Part shown: in pieces, positions 6,602 through 14,589 of the stretch | Layout of the letters: each line of letters starts with the position of its first letter | How positions within the stretch are numbered: position 1 is the first letter of the stretch | Origin: CAZDOD01 sp964506935 | GTDB lineage: Bacteria > Desulfobacterota > Zymogenia > Zymogenales > Zymogenaceae | Assembly (NCBI GenBank): GCA_964506935.1 | Contig: CAZDOD010000054.1 | Span: forward strand, 1 to 15,845 | Length of the DNA stretch: 15,845 nt | Direction: 5' to 3' | Notes under the pieces: model-generated | The model's input: the letters and a program-made list of their open reading frames with translations, nothing else | What the model was told of the DNA's origin: nothing | Database searches by the model: none | Program-made: the position numbers and the translations under genes

Positions 6602-7364
6602 ATGCCGCCTCTTTTTTCGGGATATCCTTCGTCTCGTCCTTTATAACTCCCAGGGGGAACTCCTTGGTCATTACATCATCTATCCACTTGCACGCATCGA
6701 CGGGTTGCATCTTCCAGTTGACGGGACATGGCGATAGAACCTCCACGAGGGTGAATCCCAGGTCGTCCATCTGTGCCTGAAACGCCTTTTTTATTGCCCT
6801 TTTCGTATTTTTTATTGCCGAGACCTTGTTTACAGTCGTCCTTTCGATGTAAACGGCTCCGGGGAGTACCGCGAGCATCTCGCTGATCTTTATTGGTCCC
6901 CCGTCCTTTCTCAGATCTCTTCCGAACGGCGTTGTGGTCGTCTTCTGTCCGAGCATGGTGGTCGGGGCCATCTGTCCACCCGTCATGCCGTAGACCGCAT
7001 TGTTCATGAATATCGTCGTGAATCGCTCCCCCCTGTTTGCCGCATGTATCGTCTCGGCCGTGCCTATTGCAGCAAGGTCACCATCACCCTGATATGTGAA
7101 GACGAGCCGGTCGGGGAGTACGCGCTTTATGCCGGTTGCAATAGCCCCTGCCCTGCCGTGCGCCGACTCGGTGGTGTCCACATCCAAATAATTATATGTA
7201 AGGACGGCGCAACCCGCCGGCGGTATGCATATGGCCTTTGACGCCACATCCATCTCTTCTATGATCTCTGCCAGTAACCTCGTTACGATGCTGTGCCCGC
7301 ATCCTGGACAGTAATGCATTGTGGCATCTTTGAGATACTTTGGACGTGAGTAGACCTTCTTCAT
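6591..7364 (-). CDS. 2-oxoacid:ferredoxin oxidoreductase, beta subunit (TPP-binding)
   Basis: 257 residues, with the CPGCGH motif (19-24) and the thiamine-pyrophosphate motif starting GDGD (93-96) and continuing through MNNAVYGMTGGQ. This subunit binds TPP-Mg and carries out decarboxylation of the 2-oxoacid; electrons pass to the ferredoxin-like subunit. The ATG at 7364 abuts the stop codon of the alpha gene (7365-7367), with AAGGGA about 9 nt upstream. The separate short beta fits the four-subunit VOR/KOR class, not the fused homodimeric pyruvate enzyme. By analogy with its VorB-like partner a branched-chain substrate is most likely; 2-oxoglutarate is the main alternative. Confidence 0.93.
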   Translation of the reverse strand: MKKVYSRPKYLKDATMHYCPGCGHSIVTRLLAEIIEEMDVASKAICIPPAGCAVLTYNYLDVDTTESAHGRAGAIATGIKRVLPDRLVFTYQGDGDLAAIGTAETIHAANRGERFTTIFMNNAVYGMTGGQMAPTTMLGQKTTTTPFGRDLRKDGGPIKISEMLAVLPGAVYIERTTVNKVSAIKNTKRAIKKAFQAQMDDLGFTLVEVLSPCPVNWKMQPVDACKWIDDVMTKEFPLGVIKDETKDIPKKEAAYAD

Positions 7365-8444
7365 TTACATAAATCCCTTCTGATAATATTGTCGCGCTAT
7401 TATCCTCGTCAGCTCCACCGGTGTTGGCACAACACCACCTGGCCTGCCGTAGAAATAAACTTCAGATGCACCCTCAAGTGAAAGCCTTACGTCTTCCACC
7501 ATTTGACCGGCGCTCATCTCGAAGACGAAGAACTGCTCTATAGTCTGTGCTCTCTTCTTTATAATATCGCATGGAAACGGCCAGAGTGTAATCGGCCTTA
7601 TAAGTCCCACACTGAGGCCGTCATCCCTGACGCGTTTCACCGCACCTTTTGCAATCCTTGCTGCCGTCCCGTAGGCAACGACAGCAAGCTTCGCGTCATC
7701 CATCATGTATTCATCATAGCGGATCTCTTTTTTAGCTATCATCTGGTATTTTCTTACAAGCTTCCAGTTGTGCTCCTCCATATCCTTGGTGTCGAGGATG
7801 AGAGACTTTATAAGTCGCGAAGGCCTCCCTTTTGCACCGTCGAGTATGTAGTCTTTTTTCGGTATCTCCCTAGGTTTGTAATTATCAAAGGTTACTGGCT
7901 CCATTATCTGTCCCAACATGCCATCCGCAAGAATGAGGACCGGATTCCTATAAATATCGGCGATGTCAAACGCCTCCATGGTTAGATCCGCAAGTTCCTG
8001 ACATGACGCCGGGGCGAGAACCGTCACACGGTAATCACCGTGTCCGCCACCCCTTGTCGCCTGAAAATAGTCAGACTGAGCCGGCGAGATGTTTCCAAGC
8101 CCCGGCCCTCCCCTGACCATATTAACTATTACGGCCGGAAGCTCGCATCCACAAAGAAACGATATCCCCTCCTGTTTCAAACTTATACCCGGGCTCGAAG
8201 AGGAGGTCATCACACGCGCACCGGCAACGCTTGCGCCGAATACCATGTTGATGGCCGAAATCTCGCTCTCAGACTGTATAAACACCCCCCCCTCAACCTC
8301 GCAAAGCCTCCTCGACATATATTCGGGAAGCTGGTTCTGTGGCGTAATCGGATACCCGAAATAGCAGGTACAACCCGCCTGGACGGCGGCCTCTCCGACA
8401 ACGGTGTTCCCCCTCATCAGCCTTTTGTTACTCTTTTGCTTCAC
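7365..8444 (-). CDS. vorB: 2-oxoacid:ferredoxin oxidoreductase, alpha subunit (VorB-like)
   Basis: 359 residues. The sequence GNTVVGEAAVQAGCTCYFGYPITPQN (in 12-37), the segment MTSSSSPGISLKQEGISFL and GGGHGDYRVTVLAPAS match the VorB type of alpha subunit (3-methyl-2-oxobutanoate/ketoisovalerate:ferredoxin oxidoreductase). The protein contains the pyrimidine-binding TPP domain and a C-terminal transketolase-like domain. The GTG at 8444 lies inside the end of the ferredoxin gene (17-nt overlap) with GAGGTG a few bases upstream; the in-frame ATG at 8417 would remove the usual KRLM lead-in. It would convert branched-chain 2-oxoacids to acyl-CoA, CO2 and reduced ferredoxin. The exact substrate is inferred from resemblance. 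Confidence 0.9.
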   Translation of the reverse strand: MKQKSNKRLMRGNTVVGEAAVQAGCTCYFGYPITPQNQLPEYMSRRLCEVEGGVFIQSESEISAINMVFGASVAGARVMTSSSSPGISLKQEGISFLCGCELPAVIVNMVRGGPGLGNISPAQSDYFQATRGGGHGDYRVTVLAPASCQELADLTMEAFDIADIYRNPVLILADGMLGQIMEPVTFDNYKPREIPKKDYILDGAKGRPSRLIKSLILDTKDMEEHNWKLVRKYQMIAKKEIRYDEYMMDDAKLAVVAYGTAARIAKGAVKRVRDDGLSVGLIRPITLWPFPCDIIKKRAQTIEQFFVFEMSAGQMVEDVRLSLEGASEVYFYGRPGGVVPTPVELTRIIARQYYQKGFM

Positions 8445-8676
8445 GATACACCTCTATTGCCGCATCGGGACAAGACACCGCACAAAGCGCGCACCCTGTA
8501 CATCCCGACTTTGATGAGGTCTCGCCCGATCCGTCGGGAGAACCATTGAATCTGGCGGGATATAATCCCTTGGAATTCAACTTATCGGAGATAACTATTA
8601 AATCCCTTGGACAGGCGACGATACAGTAGAGACAGCCCTTGCAAATTTCGGGATCAATTGAGATTTTACCTTTCAA
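8428..8676 (-). CDS. ferredoxin-like delta subunit of the 2-oxoacid oxidoreductase
   Basis: 82 residues with two 4Fe-4S motifs: CKGCLYCIVACP (Cys 12, 15, 18, 22) and CTGCALCAVSCP (Cys 59, 62, 65, 69). The roughly 36-residue spacer between the clusters is the longer form seen in oxidoreductase delta subunits. It relays electrons from the TPP site to free ferredoxin. The start is a TTG at 8676 with AAGG just upstream; no ATG is available before the first cluster. It is the first gene of the operon and overlaps the alpha gene by 17 nt. Confidence 0.9.
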   Translation of the reverse strand: MKGKISIDPEICKGCLYCIVACPRDLIVISDKLNSKGLYPARFNGSPDGSGETSSKSGCTGCALCAVSCPDAAIEVYREAKE

Positions 8677-8712
8677 CTACCTTGACCTATTTTTTACTTC
8701 ACATAAAACTAT

Positions 8713-8742
8713 ATTTTAATATAATATATGAAAAATTGTCAA
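8713..8742 (-). promoter_or_regulatory. sigma70-type promoter of the oxidoreductase operon
   Basis: A perfect TTGACA (8737-8742) and TAAAAT (8713-8718) are separated by 18 nt on the minus strand. A transcript starting near 8706 would have a leader of about 30 nt before the TTG at 8676. It is the best promoter match in the window and sits where one is needed. Confidence 0.65.
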
Positions 8743-8878
8743 GGAATTTTAATGACTTATGACTTTTACTAAATATTCTTCTTATTATGATTTTTTCAAT
8801 TTTTTGCTTTCTAAAAAAAGCCAAATTATTAATACTATTATTTTGAAAAGGCTATAAAATAGGAAAATTTTTTACATG

Positions 8879-8907
8879 TTGCTTTTATTTTATTTTGAAA
8901 TTATTAT
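8879..8907 (+). promoter_or_regulatory. possible promoter of the acyl-CoA synthetase gene
   Basis: TTGCTT (8879-8884) and TATTAT (8902-8907) are spaced by 17 nt. The start of transcription would fall just before the strong Shine-Dalgarno AAAAGGAGG (8915-8923), which is 10 nt from the ATG at 8934. The region is very AT-rich, so chance matches are likely. Confidence 0.35.
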
Positions 8908-8933
8908 AAGAAAAAAAAGGAGGACTTATTTAT

Positions 8934-10421
8934 ATGATACAGAAATATAAGTCAATACTCGACCCGATCTTTTATCCTGAAACCGTCGCCATAATAGGCG
9001 CAAGCAACAGCTTTGCCAAATGGGGATCATTTATCATGGCACACATGATAGTAGGAGGTTATCAGGGTAAGATCATCCCCGTAAATCCGAAAGAGAAGCT
9101 CATATATGGTAGGAAGGTCTATAAAAACATCACCGATGTCCCCGGAAGGGTCGATCTCGCCCTTATCACAACACCAGCAAGCACGGTTTTTGATGTTGTC
9201 AAAGACTGCATAAAAAAGGGAGTGAAGGGACTCGTGGTCGTAACCTCCGGTTTTTCCGAGACCGACGCAAATGGAATAAAGATGGAAAGAGATCTTGTCA
9301 AATTGGTCGAGGATGCAAAAATCCCGATGATCGGGCCCAACACGATGGGGGTCATGTGCACCCAGAAGAGGTTGTTTTCGATAGGCGCCCCCCTCTATCC
9401 CCGCCGCGGGGATATATCATTCATCTCCCAGAGCGGAAACCTCGGAAACCAGATGCTCGAATGGGCACAGGAACACGATATCGGCATGGGGAAATTTGTT
9501 GGTTCGGGAAATGAATCCTCCCTTAAAAAAGAGAATTTTCTGACCTACCTCTCAAAGGACCCTGACACAAAGGTAATTCTGATATATCTTGAAGGGCTCG
9601 AAGATGGGGACGTCTTCCTCAATATAGCAAAAGAGACGTCAAAGAAAAAACCAATAATCGCCTTGAAGGGCGGCCGCACCGATGCCGGAAGCCACGCTGC
9701 CCTATCCCACACGGGATCGCTCGCAGTCAACAGCACCATTATATCCCACGTATTCAAGCAGGCCGGCGTAATCGAGGCCCTCACACCGACCGATATGCTC
9801 GACTTCTCCATGGCCCTCGATAACCTCCCCGTCCCTAAGGGGGACAGGGTTGCGGTCGTGACATTAGGCGGGGGCTGGGGTGTCGTCACATGCGACGCCA
9901 TTATTGAACAGGGCCTTAAAGTGGCGAAGCTCGGAAGACGAGTCATCGAAAAGCTCGATAAAATACTCCCGCCTTTCTGGAGCCGCGGAAACCCTGTAGA
10001 CCTCGTCGGGCAGATAAACCCCGATGCATATGTAAAATCCGTCGATGCGGTGACGACATCGGAAGACGTCGACGCCGTGATATGTCTCGGTATCGTGGGG
10101 GTCTCAAACATGGGGATACGCTCGTTTGCCGCATCGGCCACGGCGGCAGACCTTGAAAACAGGGGCTATGTCATCAGGCAGGCCAGAGATAAGCTCTACC
10201 ACATCGAGAGGGATTTCCTCAACAAGGTAAACGAACTTATGAACGAATACAAAAAGCCCATAATAAACGTATCGCTTTATGCCGGTGGCAGAAGGGAGAG
10301 ATACCAGTCAAAGACCGGATATTCGGAGGTGGTATATACGACGCCCGAAAAGGCGGTTCAGTCGCTTGCGGCTATGTATGATTATTACAAGTATCTGAAA
10401 GGGCACGGCGTTTTGGAGTAG
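8934..10421 (+). CDS. ADP-forming acyl-CoA synthetase, CoA-binding (alpha) subunit
   Basis: 495 residues. It starts with a CoA-binding Rossmann domain (about 10-140; VAIIGASN near residue 18, IGPNTMG near 134-140). Succinyl-CoA-synthetase-like domains follow, with FISQSGNLGNQ near 160 and the phosphohistidine site SHTGSLA, where the catalytic His is residue 259. Enzymes of this family make ATP (or GTP) from acyl-CoA, ADP and phosphate, with a phosphohistidine intermediate. The ATP-grasp (beta) part is absent from this protein and from the window, so a partner must be encoded elsewhere. The ATG at 8934 has a strong AAAAGGAGG. It is transcribed away from the VOR-type operon, which fits a shared pathway: 2-oxoacid to acyl-CoA to acid plus ATP. 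Direction and substrate are inference. Confidence 0.88.
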   Translation: MIQKYKSILDPIFYPETVAIIGASNSFAKWGSFIMAHMIVGGYQGKIIPVNPKEKLIYGRKVYKNITDVPGRVDLALITTPASTVFDVVKDCIKKGVKGLVVVTSGFSETDANGIKMERDLVKLVEDAKIPMIGPNTMGVMCTQKRLFSIGAPLYPRRGDISFISQSGNLGNQMLEWAQEHDIGMGKFVGSGNESSLKKENFLTYLSKDPDTKVILIYLEGLEDGDVFLNIAKETSKKKPIIALKGGRTDAGSHAALSHTGSLAVNSTIISHVFKQAGVIEALTPTDMLDFSMALDNLPVPKGDRVAVVTLGGGWGVVTCDAIIEQGLKVAKLGRRVIEKLDKILPPFWSRGNPVDLVGQINPDAYVKSVDAVTTSEDVDAVICLGIVGVSNMGIRSFAASATAADLENRGYVIRQARDKLYHIERDFLNKVNELMNEYKKPIINVSLYAGGRRERYQSKTGYSEVVYTTPEKAVQSLAAMYDYYKYLKGHGVLE

Positions 10422-10427
10422 CGGAGT

Positions 10428-10434
10428 AAAAAAA
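10428..10434 (-). terminator. U-tract directly after tRNA-Ala
   Basis: Seven T residues on the minus strand follow the encoded CCA of the tRNA with no spacer. No separate hairpin is present; the tRNA's own T arm and acceptor stem could act as the hairpin. The tract lies 6 nt past the stop codon of the convergent synthetase gene. Confidence 0.4.
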
Positions 10435-10510
10435 TGGTGGAGATGATGGGATTCGAACCCACGACCTCGGCGTTGCGAACGCCGCGCTCTCCCAACTGAG
10501 CTACATCCCC
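10435..10510 (-). tRNA. tRNA-Ala (anticodon CGC)
   Basis: 76 nt including an encoded CCA. All arms fold: acceptor GGGGATG with CATCTCC, D stem GCTC/GAGC, anticodon stem CGGCG/CGCCG with loop TTCGCAA, and T arm GTGGG-TTCGAAT-CCCAT. The loop gives anticodon CGC, reading GCG. The acceptor contains the G3-U70 wobble pair, the main identity element for alanyl-tRNA synthetase, which confirms alanine. The variable loop is short (class I). Confidence 0.97.
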
Positions 10511-10519
10511 ACTCGAAAA

Positions 10520-10548
10520 TATTTAGCATCAACTATTAACTTTGTCAA
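10520..10548 (-). promoter_or_regulatory. probable promoter of tRNA-Ala
   Basis: A perfect TTGACA (10543-10548) and a weaker TAAATA (10520-10525) are 17 nt apart on the minus strand. Transcription would start only a few bases before the mature 5' end at 10510. Confidence 0.45.
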
Positions 10549-10607
10549 TATTTTAAGACATACCTAAAACAAAAACAACCTCATAGATATTGAAAAAGAT
10601 ATCTTTG

Positions 10608-11192
10608 TTACACCCTCATCTTCTCGACGTCGCCTGTGATATTTCCCAGCTCAAACCAGAATCGGGACATTTCAATATTCACTCCGACAAATTTTGTCTG
10701 AATCAGCTCAAATACAATCCCACCGATCTTTGTCGTATCGAGGTAGGCATATTTCGTTACGCTTCCGCCTGCCTTTCCTTTGCTCTCCAGAAAACCCGAC
10801 TGGAGGACGCCGATACCGAGTCTTTCGAGGATATCAACCTTCTTTTCGATACCGGTGACAAAAAAGCCGAGGTGATGAATACCCTCGCCGTGGCTCTTGA
10901 GATAATCAGAATGGATATTCCTATCTCCCTCTTTTGGACTTATCAGTTCAAACTGTATCTTCCCTGAAAAGGCGATGGCGATATCAAGGCCATAATGTAC
11001 CTCTTCCCTTCCCCGAAATAGGTGCTTCTTGTTGGTGAAATCAGTACGAAACCACGGGCCTATATTGAATGTCCCAAAGTAGTATTTAATTGCCTCATCG
11101 AGATCGTTTACAATGATTCCTATCTGTTTAAATCTAGGTAGCCGAAGCGTTTTTATCAGCTTTTCACTTTTACCCTTATCCACCTTGTCCAT
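10608..11192 (-). CDS. VOC-superfamily (glyoxalase-fold) protein
   Basis: 194 residues with two beta-alpha-beta-beta-beta units: the first starts FKQIGIIVNDLDEAIKYY (about 21-38), the second GIHHLGFFVTGIEKKVDIL (about 104-122). Likely metal ligands are Gln23, Glu82 (FELISP), His106 or His107, and Glu162 (FELIQ). The pattern is closest to the Glyoxalase_4/methylmalonyl-CoA epimerase-like branch, where Gln or His occupies the first ligand site. The substrate is unknown. About 30 residues follow the last ligand strand, longer than a minimal epimerase. The start is ATG 11192 with only a weak GGTG upstream. It lies 39 nt after the lipoprotein gene on the same strand, so the two may be co-transcribed. 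Confidence 0.8.
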   Translation of the reverse strand: MDKVDKGKSEKLIKTLRLPRFKQIGIIVNDLDEAIKYYFGTFNIGPWFRTDFTNKKHLFRGREEVHYGLDIAIAFSGKIQFELISPKEGDRNIHSDYLKSHGEGIHHLGFFVTGIEKKVDILERLGIGVLQSGFLESKGKAGGSVTKYAYLDTTKIGGIVFELIQTKFVGVNIEMSRFWFELGNITGDVEKMRV

Positions 11193-11231
11193 ACGACACC
11201 GAAAAAGATTTGTAAGTATATGAATTGTCTC

Positions 11232-11645
11232 TTAACGCACCCTCGTGCCGCTTATCGCCCCGCCTCCGGTGGATTCATTTCCAAATCCCCATTCTCCCGT
11301 AATCTGATCGGTTGCCTCATTGACGATGAGGTATCCATGACCACTCGCATTCTTTCCCTTCCACTGGAACTCGAGCTGACCTCCCCTTATCTCCCCGTCT
11401 ATGTCGGAATATCCATGGGCGAAATTTCCGGCTCCATCGATTCGATAACCGACCTGATTGAGTTCCATTGTCCCGAGGTTTGTGTTCCAGATGCCTGAAA
11501 AATCAGGGCACAGGCCCGGAGCCTCAACTACCACCCCTCCCACTCTTGGGTGATCGGAACGATAGGCCACCCTGCCACACGAAATAAAGGTAAGGATGAT
11601 AAGAAAACTTACTACAAATAGAAAATTTCTGTTTTTAAAACTCAT
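11232..11645 (-). CDS. putative lipoprotein with a beta-rich domain
   Basis: 137 residues. The N-terminus (basic SFKNRN, then a hydrophobic run ending FISCG) looks like a lipoprotein signal with Cys23 as the lipidated residue; the -3 position is Phe where Leu is usual. From about residue 50 the sequence is Gly-rich with alternating hydrophobic residues (FSGIWNTNLGTMELNQ, GQLEFQWKGK, GEWGFG), suggesting a small beta barrel or sheet, as in many short secreted proteins carrying SGxW and GxWG motifs. AGGAGG lies 8 nt before the ATG at 11645. There is no recognised enzyme family; a surface or periplasmic location is inference from the signal. Confidence 0.7.
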   Translation of the reverse strand: MSFKNRNFLFVVSFLIILTFISCGRVAYRSDHPRVGGVVVEAPGLCPDFSGIWNTNLGTMELNQVGYRIDGAGNFAHGYSDIDGEIRGGQLEFQWKGKNASGHGYLIVNEATDQITGEWGFGNESTGGGAISGTRVR

Positions 11646-12033
11646 TTTTGTTTCCTCCTGTTTAAAAATTAAACCAAAATTTCAAGTTTTTAAAATTAGC
11701 GATCCTTTTAGAGAAAATATAAATCTTCCCTAAGAAAAATACCACATTAGGTTTTATTTATCAACCCATAAGAATGATAAGAATTTTACTGATGTATAAT
11801 TAGTTGCAATAAAGGAAGATAATTTCTAAAAAAATGCCATACTCGGAAAAACGTACTCAAATATCCACAAAGTTATTACTGGGCCGAGAAAGTTTCTTGA
11901 TTTTAAAACACTACTTGAAGTATTTTTTTAATAAATTTAATGCAATAAGGAGTTAAATTAGCATCAAAAATTTTTTTTGTGTTAAAATAGCCCAAATACT
12001 TTATCATTTTTGTATTGATTATGGTTGAAGCTT
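11646..12033. other. AT-rich divergent intergenic region
   Basis: 388 nt between the lipoprotein gene (minus) and the sensor kinase (plus). I see no ORF with a ribosome binding site and no RNA gene. It holds the probable lipoprotein promoter and a small inverted repeat GTTTAA-AAA-TTAAAC (11660-11674) next to the lipoprotein Shine-Dalgarno. On the plus strand only weak promoter-like hexamers are seen ahead of the kinase, for example a TAAAAT near 11984 without a good -35. Confidence 0.6.
11736..11764 (-). promoter_or_regulatory. possible promoter of the lipoprotein-VOC genes
   Basis: TTGATA (11759-11764) and TATTTT (11736-11741) are spaced by 17 nt on the minus strand, giving a leader of about 83 nt before the ATG at 11645. 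Confidence 0.4.
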
Positions 12034-14589
12034 ATGAAAAATTCCGACAAGTCAAAGAAAGATTTAATAAAAGAGCTGGCTGAGTTACGTCAGCAAATTT
12101 CCGAAATGGAAGCGTCGAAGATTGAATGTATGAAGGTTGAAGAAGAACTGCGAAGCAATGAAGAGAAATGGCGTCTGCTTTACGAAAACCTCCCGGGCGG
12201 GAGTTTCGTAATCAACAGCCAGTATCTCATACAGGATGTTAATGATGTGCTCTGCAAAACGACCGGTTACAAGAGAGAAGAATTGATAGGTCAACTGTGT
12301 GACATTATTTGTCCAAAAGGTCCTCATAAATGTCCCATCTTTGATAATGACAAAGATAGAATCGATAATGATAAGACCGCCGTAAAGACAAAAGATGGGA
12401 GACTTGTCCCAATATTGAAGAGCGCAAGGAGGATTCCGTTACAGGAAGAAGAGTTGGTTGTTGAAAATTTCCAGGATATATCCGAGACCGTAAGAATTGA
12501 AAAGGAGTTAAAGGAAAGCGAGGGACTGTTACGTAACATATTGGCCGCATCTCCTGTTGGCATAGCGTACGCCAAAGAAAGGATAGTGGTTTGGGCGAAT
12601 GAATCGATGGCAAAGATGTTTGGTTTTGAGGATGAAAAAGAATATCTCGGTAAAAGTACACATCATCTATACGTCTCAGATGAAGAATATCAACGTGTTG
12701 GAAAAATAATTTATGAAGGTATGATGACCGGAGATATAATTGAGACGGACACCAAATTCAGGCGAACAGATGGTTCTATCTTTGATGGACACGTGCGAGT
12801 AAGTATCATCGATCCATCAGATCCAATCAAGGGGATTATTGTAAACATCCTGGATATCACCCAGCGCAAAAAGATAGAGGAGGAATTGATTCGCCTGTCA
12901 AGCGCTATAAAGATATCAAACGACAGCGTCGTGATTACCGATCGAAGTGGAAAGATTATAGATGCCAATGAGAGCACTCTCAGAATTTGCAAAATAGATG
13001 ACAAAAATGACTTAATTGGCAAAACCCCCTTGGACCTTACTCCACCTGAAGAAAGGAAAATGACTATTGGTACTATGAAAGAGATTCTGAAAAAGGGATA
13101 CATTCAGAACAGGGAATTTAATATTTTTACAAAAGAAGGCGATAAAATTCCTATAGAAATGAGTGTTTCCTTGATGAAAGACAAAGACGGTGAACCAATA
13201 GGATTTGTAGCTATAAGTAGAGACATAACAGAGCGAAAACAGGCCGAAAAGAATTTACGGTTTTTAAGCTCAATTACTGAGCAGGTAACGGACTCTATTA
13301 TTGTAACCGATACAGATTTTATTATCTCATACATAAATAGGGCGTGTGAGGAATTGTACGGTTATTCCAAGGATGAGATTATTGGCAAAACACCGGACAT
13401 TCTGAATGCCGAGCTTATTGCTGACGAGATTCAAAAGAATATTTATCAGACGGTTTCTTCAGAAAAAATTTGGGAGGGTAATCTTTTAAACATAAGGAAA
13501 GATGGGAGAGTTTTTTTTGCGGAGTTAAAGATCTCTCCTCTTTATGATGGGAATGGTCATATAATATCATATATTGGTATTCAACGAGATATCACAAAAC
13601 GTATTGCCACAGAGGAAGCCCTGCAGGAATCTGAGGCAAAATTTAGAAATCTATTTGAGTCATCAAAAGATGTAGTTTACCTTTCTTCAATAAATGGAAG
13701 ATTTGTCGATATAAATCCTTCGGGAGAAGAGCTATTTGGATACACAAAAAATGAGCTTCTTGCAATTGATGTAAGGGATCTTTATAAAAACCCTGAGGAA
13801 AGGATCATATTTCAGAGGGAAATTGAAAGGAGTGGATACGTAAAAGACTACGAAGTAACTTTTAGAAGAAAGGATGGGACATACATCAACTGTCTTTTAA
13901 CATCAACAGTAAGAAAAGACGAACACGGCAACATTTTGGGGTATCAGGGAATAATAGATGATATCACCGAACGCATTAAGGCAGAGGAAGCTCTGAAGTA
14001 TAGTGAAGAAAGGTTCAAAGACATAGCTGAGAATGCAATGGAATGGATTTGGGAGGTTGATAAAAATGGGAAATATGTTTATTCGAGCCGCGTTGTAGAG
14101 AAAATTCTAGGATACAAACAGGAAGAAGTACTCGAAAAACACTTCTATGATTTTTTCCATCCTGAAGATCGAAAAGAGCTAAAAAATGCGGCACTCGAAG
14201 TTTTTGATAAGAAGCTTCCTTTTAAAGGATTCATAAACAAGAACACGCACAAGAATGGAAAGACTGTATGGCTATCGACAAGTGGTGTTCCAATAATCGA
14301 CAATGAAGGAAACTTCATTGGTTACATAGGTGCAGATACAGACATCACAGAGCGCAAAAAGTCGGAGGAGTTGCTGAGGGAATCGGAGAAAAAATACAGA
14401 GAGTTGGTTGAGAATATCGACGATATTATATATGTTTTGGATAGTGAGGGTAAATTCAAATTTATCAACAAGACCCTTGAAAAGGCTCTTGGTTATAGTA
14501 TAGATGAGATATTAAACAGGAATTTCAGAGATATTCAGAAGAATGCTCACTGGAGAAGATGTTGGAGTGTTCGAAATAGAATTTTATGA
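12034..14589 (+). CDS. multi-PAS sensor protein (N-terminal half of a split hybrid histidine kinase)
   Basis: 851 residues from the ATG at 12034; an in-frame TTG at 12025 is possible, and neither has a good Shine-Dalgarno. After a short coiled coil (about 5-45) come six complete PAS/PAC units, each ending in a DIT-type motif at about residues 148, 274, 397, 519, 643 and 770. A seventh PAS starts near 779 and is cut off after LNRNFRDI, where the frame runs into a non-PAS tail and a TGA at 14587. No membrane segment or signal peptide is seen, so it is cytoplasmic. PAS1 holds Cys74, Cys89, Cys93 and Cys100, the last three in a CDIICPKGPHKCP segment that could bind a metal or sense redox. The kinase domains follow in the +1 frame. 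Alone this half has no output domain. Confidence 0.82.
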   Translation: MKNSDKSKKDLIKELAELRQQISEMEASKIECMKVEEELRSNEEKWRLLYENLPGGSFVINSQYLIQDVNDVLCKTTGYKREELIGQLCDIICPKGPHKCPIFDNDKDRIDNDKTAVKTKDGRLVPILKSARRIPLQEEELVVENFQDISETVRIEKELKESEGLLRNILAASPVGIAYAKERIVVWANESMAKMFGFEDEKEYLGKSTHHLYVSDEEYQRVGKIIYEGMMTGDIIETDTKFRRTDGSIFDGHVRVSIIDPSDPIKGIIVNILDITQRKKIEEELIRLSSAIKISNDSVVITDRSGKIIDANESTLRICKIDDKNDLIGKTPLDLTPPEERKMTIGTMKEILKKGYIQNREFNIFTKEGDKIPIEMSVSLMKDKDGEPIGFVAISRDITERKQAEKNLRFLSSITEQVTDSIIVTDTDFIISYINRACEELYGYSKDEIIGKTPDILNAELIADEIQKNIYQTVSSEKIWEGNLLNIRKDGRVFFAELKISPLYDGNGHIISYIGIQRDITKRIATEEALQESEAKFRNLFESSKDVVYLSSINGRFVDINPSGEELFGYTKNELLAIDVRDLYKNPEERIIFQREIERSGYVKDYEVTFRRKDGTYINCLLTSTVRKDEHGNILGYQGIIDDITERIKAEEALKYSEERFKDIAENAMEWIWEVDKNGKYVYSSRVVEKILGYKQEEVLEKHFYDFFHPEDRKELKNAALEVFDKKLPFKGFINKNTHKNGKTVWLSTSGVPIIDNEGNFIGYIGADTDITERKKSEELLRESEKKYRELVENIDDIIYVLDSEGKFKFINKTLEKALGYSIDEILNRNFRDIQKNAHWRRCWSVRNRIL

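Noticed and set aside
8040..8549. Open frame of 169 codons on the plus strand
   Set aside because: Antisense to the VorB-like alpha subunit and ferredoxin; composition reflects the reverse of conserved motifs.
8677..8933. AT-rich stretch considered as a replication origin or CRISPR leader
   Set aside because: No DnaA-box series, iterons or spaced direct repeats were seen; promoters for the two flanking genes explain it.
9545..10141. Open frame of 198 codons on the minus strand
   Set aside because: Antisense within the acyl-CoA synthetase, whose frame carries the conserved CoA-binding and His motifs.
10308..10532. Open frame of 74 codons on the minus strand across the tRNA
   Set aside because: It is read through tRNA-Ala; the typical tRNA-derived peptide CSSVGRARRSQRRGRGFESH shows it is an artefact.
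12034..14589. Repeated PAS units considered as a DNA tandem repeat
   Set aside because: The units resemble each other only at protein level; no near-identical DNA repeats are visible.
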